From an uncultured Clostridia bacterium (GTDB lineage: Bacteria; Bacillota; Clostridia; Christensenellales; Aristaeellaceae): 6,854 nucleotides of DNA. The position numbers and the translations under genes are program-made. The notes under the pieces were generated by a model that worked only from the letters and a program-made list of their open reading frames with translations, was not told the origin of the DNA and made no database searches. Below, one piece after another: positions 1 through 5,924 of the stretch. Position 1 is the first letter of the stretch, and each line of letters starts with the position of its first letter. The stretch covers positions 1 through 6,854 of the forward strand of contig CAMOIA010000086.1 of assembly GCA_946615785.1 (NCBI GenBank), written 5' to 3'.

Positions 1-83
1 AAAAGCGGGGAGGGCGGTTGCGGAAAGGATGCCGGGTTTTGCCGGAAACAAATGTAAAACCTTGCGTATTCATTTCGATTTTC

Positions 84-112
84 TTGCTTTTTTGTTACCA
101 ATATGTTAAGAT
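84..112 (+). promoter_or_regulatory. Candidate extended -10 promoter for the SH3-domain gene
   Basis: TTGCTT (84-89) could serve as the -35 element. It is followed by a 17-base spacer and TAAGAT (107-112), which matches the -10 consensus at four of six positions. The -10 is preceded by TG plus one base (104-106), the extended -10 arrangement common in Gram-positive promoters. It sits in the only strongly T-rich part of the upstream region, and transcription would start near 119-120. This is pattern matching by eye with no experimental support. Confidence 0.4.
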
Positions 113-125
113 TGCCAGCTGAATG

Positions 126-141
126 GGGAGCTTTTGCTCCC
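126..141 (+). other. 5' UTR hairpin upstream of the SH3-domain gene
   Basis: GGGAGC and GCTCCC form a perfect 6-bp stem closed by a TTTT loop. If the candidate promoter is right, this hairpin lies within the first ten or so bases of the transcript, a place where stems often stabilise mRNA. It is not followed by a U tract, so it is not an intrinsic terminator. It ends 21 bases before the ribosome binding site and would not hide it. Confidence 0.4.
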
Positions 142-175
142 TTGAAGAGAAAAGATGTGTATAGGAGGAATCTTT

Positions 176-802
176 ATGACCAAGCGCATTCTGACCCTGG
201 CGCTCATTGCTGTGATGGCGCTGACACTGATTCCGACGGCACACGCTGACTGGATCATGTATGTCAGCCCCGCGTCCGGCACCACCGTCAACCTTCGCAG
301 CACCCCTGAAGTGAATGACCGGAACCTGATTGCCCAGATCCCCTTTGGCACGGCGCTGAACGTGCAGTACATTTCCAACGGCTGGGCCTGCATCAATTAC
401 GGCGTCGGCGCGTATGACATCGGTTACATGATGGTCAAGTACCTGACCTACGACTATGTGGCGCCCACGGCCGCCAACCAGAGAAAGAACACCACCAACC
501 AGGATGCCCAGCAGCAGATCCAGAATGAAATGGGAACGCAGTATGACAGGATGAACGAGCAGTTCAAAACCTACAAGGTCGTGACCAGGCCCTTTACGGT
601 GTACGGAAAGCCCGAACGCGCCTCCGGTTACTGCAATCTGCGCTTCGCGCCGAACGAAAAGGCCACCCTGGCGCGCCGCATCCGCCAGAACGAAATGCTG
701 ACCGTCATCGGTGAAACCAGCCGCTGGTATCAGGTGCAGGATCCGCAGACGGGCATTATCGGTTACATCAGCCGCAACTACGTAACCACCAACCCCAACT
801 GA
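176..802 (+). CDS. Exported protein with two bacterial SH3 (SH3b) domains
   Basis: The protein has 208 residues. The start at 176 is chosen because AGGAGG (163-168) lies seven bases upstream; an in-frame ATG at 155 precedes that site and would disrupt the signal peptide. Residues 1-24 form a Sec signal peptide (MTKR, hydrophobic core, cleavage after AHA). Two SH3b-like domains follow, at about 28-92 with VNLRSTP (38-44) and at about 139-204 with CNLRFAP (153-159) and a GIIGYISRNYV ending. They are joined by an Asn/Gln-rich linker at about 97-130. No catalytic domain is present. SH3b domains usually bind cell wall peptides or other surface ligands, so a wall-associated adaptor is plausible, but the ligand is unknown. 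The next gene starts 38 bases downstream with no terminator between, so the two are probably co-transcribed. The secretion and SH3b calls are firm; the role is not. Confidence 0.85.
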   Translation: MTKRILTLALIAVMALTLIPTAHADWIMYVSPASGTTVNLRSTPEVNDRNLIAQIPFGTALNVQYISNGWACINYGVGAYDIGYMMVKYLTYDYVAPTAANQRKNTTNQDAQQQIQNEMGTQYDRMNEQFKTYKVVTRPFTVYGKPERASGYCNLRFAPNEKATLARRIRQNEMLTVIGETSRWYQVQDPQTGIIGYISRNYVTTNPN

Positions 803-840
803 CAATTCCTGCAAGCATGATTTGAGGAGGAAACGAAGCT

Positions 841-1401
841 ATGAAAAAACTGATCGCTCTGGTGCTTTCCCTGGCGCTGCTTTTGAGCTGCTGCGCCGCT
901 CTGGCTGAAGCGGGCGAAAAAACGGAAATCGGCTCCATCAATCTCAACGGCGCCTTCAAGCTGCAGTGCACCCTTCCCGAGGACTACGAAATCCATATCG
1001 CCAACAAGGACAACGAAGGCCTGATCGCACTGATCAATTCTGAAGACCAGACCAAACCCGTCATGTACCTGGTGATTGAGTTTGACGAAACCTATTATGA
1101 CGTCAAGCGCATGAACGACATGTCCGAAGAACAGATCCAGACCATTATCGACACCTTCACCAACGACGGCGACGAAATGGACTTTTCCTTCATGGAGACT
1201 GCCCACGGCACCAAGCTCCTGGTGGCCAAGGACAACGTGGAGGGCGTTGACATCGTGGCCTTCCTGACGATCTATGAAGGCTATATGATCGAATTCGACA
1301 TGTCGACCGGCTTGGAAGCCACCGAACCCCTCACAGAAGAACAGATTCAGATGTGCGTCGACTTCCTGAGCGATTTGGACTTTATCCCGGAAGATGAATA
1401 A
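841..1401 (+). CDS. Small acidic secreted protein of unknown function
   Basis: The protein has 186 residues, starting 10 bases after GAGGAGG (824-830). Residues 1-24 are a Sec signal peptide (MKKLIALVLSLALLLS) with a likely signal peptidase I site after ALA (20-22) or AEA (22-24). Cys17 and Cys18 form only a weak lipobox (LLSC), so lipid anchoring is possible but less likely. The mature part is rich in Asp and Glu and has alternating beta-like and helical stretches. Two segments look related: residues 75-118, containing MSEEQIQTIIDTF, and residues 139-186, containing LTEEQIQMCVDFL. This hints at a duplicated beta-alpha unit. The overall look (hydrophobic strands, an LPEDYE segment, C-terminal helix) faintly recalls PsbP/DcrB-like exported proteins, but I do not recognise the family with confidence. 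It sits after the SH3-domain gene and before a terminator, so it is the second gene of a two-gene exported-protein unit. Confidence 0.8.
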   Translation: MKKLIALVLSLALLLSCCAALAEAGEKTEIGSINLNGAFKLQCTLPEDYEIHIANKDNEGLIALINSEDQTKPVMYLVIEFDETYYDVKRMNDMSEEQIQTIIDTFTNDGDEMDFSFMETAHGTKLLVAKDNVEGVDIVAFLTIYEGYMIEFDMSTGLEATEPLTEEQIQMCVDFLSDLDFIPEDE

Positions 1402-1413
1402 GCTTTCCCAACC

Positions 1414-1437
1414 GCCATCGCCACATCCTGTGATGGC
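1414..1437 (+). other. Imperfect hairpin just upstream of the terminator
   Basis: GCCATC (1414-1419) pairs with GATGGC (1432-1437), extended inward by one G-U and one C-G pair, leaving an 8-base loop. An alternative fold, CACA/TGTG at 1422-1432, competes with it. No U tract follows, so it is not the terminator itself. It may protect the 3' end of the upstream mRNA or be incidental. Confidence 0.35.
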
Positions 1438-1441
1438 AAGG

Positions 1442-1485
1442 CGCGCTTTTCACCCGTGATCTGACGGTGAAAAGCGCGTTTTTTT
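1442..1485 (+). terminator. Rho-independent terminator of the exported-protein unit
   Basis: CGCGCTTTTCACC (1442-1454) pairs with GGTGAAAAGCGCG (ending at 1478) in a long stem interrupted by a single-base bulge near the loop. It is followed directly by seven T residues (1479-1485). It lies 40 bases after the stop codon of the acidic secreted protein and 15 bases before the feo promoter, so it separates the two plus-strand units. Confidence 0.9.
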
Positions 1486-1499
1486 GTGCATGGTAACTC

Positions 1500-1528
1500 T
1501 TGACAAATTGTGTTAGTTGTGTCAAACT
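1500..1528 (+). promoter_or_regulatory. Candidate feo promoter with overlapping inverted repeat (operator)
   Basis: A consensus -35 element TTGACA (1500-1505) is followed after 17 bases by CAAACT (1523-1528), a weak -10 rescued by an extended TG motif (1520-1521). The same bases form an inverted repeat: TTGACA at 1500-1505 and TGTCAA at 1520-1525, with 14 bases between. Inside it TTGTGT occurs twice, at 1508-1513 and 1517-1522. A dyad lying on both promoter elements is what an iron-responsive repressor site would look like, and feo genes are usually controlled by Fur or DtxR-type regulators. The sequence does not clearly match the consensus of either, so the regulator is unknown. The leader to the start codon would be about 60 bases. 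Confidence 0.5.
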
Positions 1529-1595
1529 GCCATGGAAGTTTCCACCCGATAATAGCGGGCGAGGCTTTGAATTGCTTTGGAAGGAAAGAAGAAGC

Positions 1596-3938
1596 ATGAT
1601 GACCCTGAAAGAGATGAAACCGGGAGAGTCTGCCCGCATCCTGAACGTGGGCGGGGAAGGCGCGCTGCGCCAGCATTTTCTGGATATGGGCGTTCTGCCC
1701 GGCGCGGAAGTGACCCTGGTGAAGCTGGCGCCGCTCGGGGACCCCATGGAACTGCGCATTCACGGGTACGAGCTGACGCTGCGGCTGCAGGACGCCGGGC
1801 AGATTGAGGTTACGCCGATTCCCCGGGAGGCAAAACCGGAAAAACCGAAAAAGCGCAGATCCACCGACCACCCCGGCCTTGGCGAAGAAGGAAAATTTCA
1901 TCCGAAGGGAAGCGGCGATCCGCTGCCAGAAGGAACGCGTCTGACCTTTGCCCTTGTGGGCAACCAGAACAGCGGCAAGACGACCCTGTTCAACCAGCTG
2001 ACCGGCGCGAACCAGCACGTGGGCAATTTCCCGGGCGTGACGGTGGACCGAAAAGACGGCGCGATCCGCGGATACGGAAATACCCTGATCACGGACCTTC
2101 CGGGCATTTATTCCATGTCGCCGTATTCCAGCGAGGAACTGGTTTCCCGCAATTTCGTGCTGAACGAGAAGCCCAAAGCGGTGATCAACATCGTGGACGT
2201 TACGAGCATCGAGCGCAGTCTGTACCTGACTATGCAGCTTCTTGAAATGCAGGTGCCCATGGTCGTCGCGCTGAACATGATGGATGAAATGACCGGGAAC
2301 GGCGGCGGCGTGGACGTGAACGCGATGGAAGCCATGCTCGGCGTGCCCGTCGTGCCCATCTCCGCGGCCCGGAATCAGGGAATTGAGGAACTGGTAAAGC
2401 ACGCCCTGCACATCGCCAAATATCAGGAGCGTCCTTTGCGGCAGGATTTTTGCGACAGCACGGAAAACGGCGGCGCGGTTCACCGCTGCCTGCACGCGGT
2501 CATTCACCTGATCGAGGACCACGCCGAAAAGGCCGGGCTTCCCGTGCGTTTTGCTGCCGGTAAGGTGATCGAAGGGGACGAACTGATCATCGCGCAATTG
2601 AACCTTGATCAGAATGAAAAGGAAATGATCGAGCACATCGTGCTGCAGATGGAAAAAGAGCGCGGCCTTGACCGCAGCGCCGCCATGGCGGACATGCGGT
2701 TTGGATATATTTACAGGGTGTGCGACGCCTGCGTGACCAAGCCGCAGGAAAGCCGCGAGCGTATCCGCAGCCAGAAGATCGACCGGGTGCTCACCGGCAA
2801 ATGGACGGCCATTCCGGTATTTATCGCCATCATGGCGCTGGTGTTTTATCTGACCTTTATTCTGATAGGACCCTGGCTGCAGGGCCTTCTGCAGTCCGGC
2901 ATCGACCAGCTTGCGGCGCTGACGGAACGGGCCATGATCGCCGGGAACGTCAACGACACCGTGCAGAGCCTGGTGCTCGAAGGCGTTTTTGAGGGTGTCG
3001 GGAGCGTGCTGAGCTTTTTGCCGGTCATCGTGACCATGTTCCTCTTCCTCTCGCTTCTGGAGGACAGCGGATACATTGCCCGGGTTGCGTTCTTCATGGA
3101 TAAGCTTCTGCGCAGGATCGGCCTTTCCGGCCGCAGCATTGTGCCGATGCTGATCGGCTTTGGCTGCACGGTGCCGGCCGTCATGTCCACGCGCACCCTT
3201 CCCTCCGAGCGTGACCGCAAAATGACCATTCTGCTGACGCCGTTTATGAGCTGTACGGCCAAGCAGCCGATCTATCTTTTCTTTATCGCCGCCTTCTTTG
3301 CCCAAGGCGGCTGGTGGATCGTACCGGGGCTGTATGTGCTTGGGGTGCTGGTCAGCATTCTTGTAGCCCTTTTGTTCAAGAAAACCCTGTTCAAAGGGGA
3401 AGCGGTTCCCTTTGTGATGGAACTGCCCAATTACCGCATGCCGAGCCTTCGCACGACGCTGCAGCTGCTGTGGGAAAAATCCAGGGATTTTTTGCAGCGG
3501 GCCTTTTCGGTGATCCTGATCGCGACCATTGTGGTCTGGTTCCTCAAGACCTTTGATTTTCGCTTCAATATGGTGGACGATCCCTCCAATTCCATTTTGG
3601 CGGCCGTCGCGGGGGTGATCGCGCCGATTTTCAGGCCGGTAGGCCTTGGGGACTGGCGGATCGTTACCTCGCTGATCAGCGGCTTTATGGCAAAGGAGAG
3701 CGTGGTTTCCACCATGACCGTCCTCTTTGCGGGCGGCGTGCAGAGTATCGGTTCCCTGGCCGCGGCGGGCATGCTGGTTTTCAGCCTGCTGTACACGCCC
3801 TGTGTGGCGGCGGTTGCTTCCGTCAAGCGGGAACTGGGCGGCAAATGGGCTGCAGGCCTGGTGCTGTGGCAGTGCTGCATCGCCTGGGTGGCCGCGATGG
3901 CGATCCGGCTGATCGGAATGCTCTTCGGCGCGGCATGA
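1596..3938 (+). CDS. feoB: Fused FeoA-FeoB ferrous iron transporter
   Basis: This is the main Fe2+ uptake permease of the cytoplasmic membrane, with FeoA and FeoB joined in one 780-aa chain. The frame is open back to 1500, but AAGGA (1581-1585) upstream and the start of FeoA homology favour the ATG at 1596; 1599 is an alternative. Residues 1-75 are a FeoA domain (SH3-like, with LRQHFLDMGVLPG). Residues 76-115 are a Lys/Pro-rich linker. Residues 117-275 are the FeoB G domain: G1 GNQNSGKT (122-129), G2 Thr149 in FPGVTV, G3 DLPG (167-170), G4 NMMD (227-230), G5 SAA (256-258). A helical GDI-like segment follows to about 400, then a polytopic membrane part. The membrane part holds the paired gate motifs, GFGCTVPA (Cys524) and PFMSCTAKQPIY (Cys553), and a third conserved Cys736 in LLYTPCVAA. 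The FeoB portion is of usual length and all motifs look intact. It is first in an operon with two small metal-binding membrane proteins. Confidence 0.97.
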   Translation: MMTLKEMKPGESARILNVGGEGALRQHFLDMGVLPGAEVTLVKLAPLGDPMELRIHGYELTLRLQDAGQIEVTPIPREAKPEKPKKRRSTDHPGLGEEGKFHPKGSGDPLPEGTRLTFALVGNQNSGKTTLFNQLTGANQHVGNFPGVTVDRKDGAIRGYGNTLITDLPGIYSMSPYSSEELVSRNFVLNEKPKAVINIVDVTSIERSLYLTMQLLEMQVPMVVALNMMDEMTGNGGGVDVNAMEAMLGVPVVPISAARNQGIEELVKHALHIAKYQERPLRQDFCDSTENGGAVHRCLHAVIHLIEDHAEKAGLPVRFAAGKVIEGDELIIAQLNLDQNEKEMIEHIVLQMEKERGLDRSAAMADMRFGYIYRVCDACVTKPQESRERIRSQKIDRVLTGKWTAIPVFIAIMALVFYLTFILIGPWLQGLLQSGIDQLAALTERAMIAGNVNDTVQSLVLEGVFEGVGSVLSFLPVIVTMFLFLSLLEDSGYIARVAFFMDKLLRRIGLSGRSIVPMLIGFGCTVPAVMSTRTLPSERDRKMTILLTPFMSCTAKQPIYLFFIAAFFAQGGWWIVPGLYVLGVLVSILVALLFKKTLFKGEAVPFVMELPNYRMPSLRTTLQLLWEKSRDFLQRAFSVILIATIVVWFLKTFDFRFNMVDDPSNSILAAVAGVIAPIFRPVGLGDWRIVTSLISGFMAKESVVSTMTVLFAGGVQSIGSLAAAGMLVFSLLYTPCVAAVASVKRELGGKWAAGLVLWQCCIAWVAAMAIRLIGMLFGAA

Positions 3939-4005
3939 CGCCTTTGACGGAATGCAGGGGTCCCGTTTTCTTCGGCGAACCGGAACGGAAAGGATGAAAT
4001 TGAGT

Positions 4006-4155
4006 ATGAGCATTGGAGACGCGGTTGTGCTTGTTTTGCTGGCTGTCTCCGCGGCCTTTGCGGTAAGGCACATTGTGAAAAACCGAAAAACGGGCTGCAG
4101 CGGGTGCTGCGCGTCGTGTGCACATGCCTGTACCCGGCAAAACGGGGAGAGATAG
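4006..4155 (+). CDS. FeoB-associated Cys-rich membrane protein
   Basis: The protein has 49 residues. The start at 4006 gives MSIGDAVV; AAAGG (3989-3993) is 12 bases upstream. An in-frame ATG at 3994 abuts that site directly and is less likely, though it would add only four residues. Residues 3-20 form one transmembrane helix, followed by a basic stretch (RHIVKNRK) and a cysteine cluster, GCSGCCASCAHAC. This is the layout of the FeoB-associated Cys-rich family found next to feoB in many Firmicutes. By the positive-inside rule the cysteines face the cytoplasm. The family's job is not established; accepting or buffering iron at the exit of FeoB is a common suggestion. It lies 67 bases after feoAB and two bases before the next gene, so it is in the same operon. 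Confidence 0.85.
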   Translation: MSIGDAVVLVLLAVSAAFAVRHIVKNRKTGCSGCCASCAHACTRQNGER

Positions 4156-4157
4156 AT

Positions 4158-4529
4158 ATGACGGTATGGGTGATCGCCCTGCTTGCGGTGCTGTTTGCAT
4201 GGGCGCTTTACAAGGCTTTCAGGAAGCTGAAAAAAGGCGGAGGCTGCTGCGGAGAGCATGAGGCTGCGGAGGCGAGAGTCGGCGTTCCGGATCGAAAGAA
4301 GGCGCATTATCCATATGAGGCCGTTCTGGACATTGGCGGAATGACCTGCGAAAACTGTGCCCGCAAGGTTGAAAACGCGCTCAACGGGGCCGGCGGCGTG
4401 TGGGCGTCGGTCAGCATTGCTTCCCATCAGGCGAAAATCCGGTCAAAAACGGTTCCGGACGAAGAAAAACTCCGCGATGCCGTGAGGCAGGCCGGATATG
4501 TTGTCACACGGTTTACTAGGAAGAATTAA
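4158..4529 (+). CDS. Membrane-anchored HMA-domain metal-binding protein
   Basis: The protein has 123 residues. The start at 4158 lies two bases after the previous stop codon and has GGGGAGA (4144-4150) seven bases upstream. An upstream in-frame ATG at 4104 falls inside the previous gene and has no reason to be used. Residues 2-20 form a transmembrane helix, followed by a basic stretch and a Cys pair (FRKLKKGGGCCG, 21-32). A short linker leads to a heavy-metal-associated domain at about 53-120. This carries GMTCENC (61-67), whose Cys64 and Cys67 are the usual metal ligands, and ends in the typical AVRQAGYVV. HMA domains normally bind Cu+, Zn2+ or similar ions in chaperones and P-type ATPases. 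Here the gene is last in a ferrous iron operon, so a role in handling metal at the inner membrane face is inferred. No ATPase or other enzyme domain is attached. Confidence 0.88.
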   Translation: MTVWVIALLAVLFAWALYKAFRKLKKGGGCCGEHEAAEARVGVPDRKKAHYPYEAVLDIGGMTCENCARKVENALNGAGGVWASVSIASHQAKIRSKTVPDEEKLRDAVRQAGYVVTRFTRKN

Positions 4530-4544
4530 GAAAAGACAAAAGCA

Positions 4545-4578
4545 GCGGACTGCCGGAAGATGGCAGTCCGCGTTTTTT
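4545..4578 (+). terminator. Rho-independent terminator of the feo operon, possibly bidirectional
   Basis: GCGGACTGCC (4545-4554) and GGCAGTCCGC (4562-4571) form a perfect 10-bp stem with a 7-base loop, followed by G and six T residues (4573-4578). It lies 15 bases after the stop codon of the HMA-domain gene. On the opposite strand the same stem is followed by a T-rich but interrupted run (antisense of 4530-4542), so it may also stop the convergent minus-strand operon, whose last gene ends at 4651. Confidence 0.92.
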
Positions 4579-4650
4579 ACTGGCTTTGAAAAAGGAAAGC
4601 TTTGCCTGGAGGACGCAGGGCGGAAAGCGGAGAACGGGCAGGCGAACTCG

Positions 4651-4896
4651 TCACAGCTTGAAAATCCCGGCCGCTTCCAGAATGATCAGGATCACGACGA
4701 TTCCAAGCAGGACGGAAACCACGCCGATGATCATGTTCATGGTTTTAACGCTTACCTTGATTTTGCTGTATACCTGCTCTTTTTTTTCCTTGATGGCCAT
4801 GGAAAAGGGATCCAGGGCGCGCTCCCGCTCCTCGACCTTCTTTTCCCGCTCTTTCAGGGCTGCCTCGCGGGCAGCAAGTTCTTCTTCTTTTCGCAT
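4651..4896 (-). CDS. Small coiled-coil protein with C-terminal membrane anchor
   Basis: The protein has 81 residues and is of unknown function. Residues 2-28 are made almost wholly of Arg, Lys, Glu and Ala with heptad-like spacing (for example REAALKEREKKVEERERAL), indicating a coiled coil or long charged helix. A Lys-rich stretch (36-51) leads to one hydrophobic helix at about 54-74, and only a few residues remain after it. This is a tail-anchor layout; the positive-inside rule puts the coiled coil in the cytoplasm. Its ATG overlaps the stop codon of the mglC-like gene by one base (TAATG) and no good ribosome binding site precedes it, so translation probably depends on the permease gene. That tight coupling argues it is real. 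It could be an accessory subunit of the transporter or unrelated to it. Confidence 0.75.
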   Translation of the reverse strand: MRKEEELAAREAALKEREKKVEERERALDPFSMAIKEKKEQVYSKIKVSVKTMNMIIGVVSVLLGIVVILIILEAAGIFKL

Positions 4897-5909
4897 TACT
4901 TTTTGGCGATATACTTGCGGATGTCAAGGGATACGGCCAGCACGATGACCAGACCCTGCACCACGTAGTTGTAGTAGGGGTTGACCTGCAGGAACTGCAG
5001 AATGATCTTGAGCAATTCAAACACCAGAACGCCCACCAGAATGCCCGGCACGGTGCCGATGCCGCCCGTTGTGGAAACGCCGCCGATGGTGCAGCCCGCG
5101 ATGGCCTCCAGTTCGTAGCCCTGGCCCATGGAGGCGGACGCGCCGCCCGATTTGGCCGCCAGGAGATATCCGGCGATGGCGTACATGACGCCCGCGGTGG
5201 TGTAAATGCCGATCAGGGTGCTGGTGGTGTTGACGCCGCTGACCTCAGCCGCCACGTCGTTGCCGCCGATAGCGTACATGTATTTGCCATGCCTTGTCTT
5301 ATTGTAGATGAACCAGAACAGAAGGCCGAAGATTAGAGCGACGAACAGAAGGTAGGGCAGATGGAAGCCGCGCACGTTGCCGATCCGGCCGTTGATCAGC
5401 GTGGTATACACCTTCTGAAAACCGCCGATGGGCTGTGCGTCGGAAATGACCAGGGAAATGCCGTAAATGATGGTCTGCGTGCCAAGGGTTGCGATAAAGG
5501 GCGGTACGTGCAGCTTGGTGATGACAAGCCCGTTGAGCAGGCCCCACAAAAGGCCGAGCGCCACGACGATCAGGAACACAAGCCCGATGTTCATTTCGGG
5601 CGCCCATTTCCACAGGCGGCCGGTATAATCGCCGCGCTGGCAGAGAATGCCCGCGACGACTGCGGCGAAGCCCACCTGGCGGCCGGCGGAAAGGTCGGTG
5701 CCCTTGGTAATCAGACAGCCGCTCACGCCAAGCGCGATCAAAAACCGCACGGCGGTATTGCTCATCAGGTTGCCGAAATTGGCCCAGGAGAAGAAATTAT
5801 CCTTCAGGATGCCGACGACAATGGCGGCAACCAGCAGCAGGAATACGATGGGGTTGCCCTTGAGCACGCTCAAAAAACGCACGGCGACGCTTTGTTTGTT
5901 CTTTTCCAT
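4896..5909 (-). CDS. mglC: Galactose/methyl-galactoside-type ABC transporter permease
   Basis: The protein has 337 residues, the usual size for this family. The start is set by AGGAGG (antisense 5918-5923), eight bases before the ATG. It is the membrane subunit of a CUT2-family sugar importer (MglC/RbsC/XylH family), with about eight to ten hydrophobic helices. Segments typical of MglC include GTDLSAGRQVGFAAVV (70-85), HVPPFIATLGTQTIIYG (134-150), AIGGNDVAAEVSGVN (213-227, the loop that contacts the ATPase), YELEAIAGCTIGGVSTTGG (265-283) and a C-terminal LDIRKYIAKK that resembles the LDSLKYARKK ending of the E. coli protein as I recall it. The likely substrate is galactose or a methyl-galactoside, but related pentose or hexose substrates cannot be excluded. 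The gene follows the ATPase gene with 15 bases between and is coupled to the small coiled-coil gene downstream. Confidence 0.9.
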   Translation of the reverse strand: MEKNKQSVAVRFLSVLKGNPIVFLLLVAAIVVGILKDNFFSWANFGNLMSNTAVRFLIALGVSGCLITKGTDLSAGRQVGFAAVVAGILCQRGDYTGRLWKWAPEMNIGLVFLIVVALGLLWGLLNGLVITKLHVPPFIATLGTQTIIYGISLVISDAQPIGGFQKVYTTLINGRIGNVRGFHLPYLLFVALIFGLLFWFIYNKTRHGKYMYAIGGNDVAAEVSGVNTTSTLIGIYTTAGVMYAIAGYLLAAKSGGASASMGQGYELEAIAGCTIGGVSTTGGIGTVPGILVGVLVFELLKIILQFLQVNPYYNYVVQGLVIVLAVSLDIRKYIAKK

Positions 5910-5924
5910 ATTGACTTCCTCCTC

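Larger units (their letters stand above)
1..154. other. Upstream non-coding region with no gene recognised
   Basis: No convincing coding sequence is visible here on either strand. Open frames on the minus strand in this area run into the antisense of the SH3-domain gene and look like shadows. The first 60 bases are G-rich and may be the tail of an upstream intergenic region or UTR. Bases 60-110 are T-rich and hold the candidate promoter listed separately. A small perfect hairpin lies at 126-141. Confidence 0.5.

Noticed and set aside
95..814. A 239-codon open frame on the minus strand
   Set aside because: It is antisense to the signal-peptide and SH3b-coding gene, which has a strong ribosome binding site and recognisable domains.
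841..920. Lipoprotein assignment of the acidic secreted protein based on Cys17/Cys18
   Set aside because: LLSC is a poor lipobox, and a good signal peptidase I site (ALA or AEA) follows directly, so the lipoprotein reading is kept only as an alternative.
1533..1544. Short palindrome TGGAA-GT-TTCCA in the feo leader
   Set aside because: The arms are only five bases, there is no second copy, and it matches no regulator site I know.
1545..1559. CCCG/CGGG dyad around GATAAT in the feo leader, considered as a Fur half-site or -10 element
   Set aside because: The arms are four bases long, no -35 hexamer lies at a suitable distance upstream of GATAAT, and only a fragment of a Fur box is present.
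1347..4427. A 1026-codon open frame on the minus strand antisense to the feo operon
   Set aside because: It is rich in His, Arg and Gln, has no domain-like features, and lies opposite an unmistakable FeoA-FeoB gene. It is a long antisense shadow produced by G+C-rich codon use.
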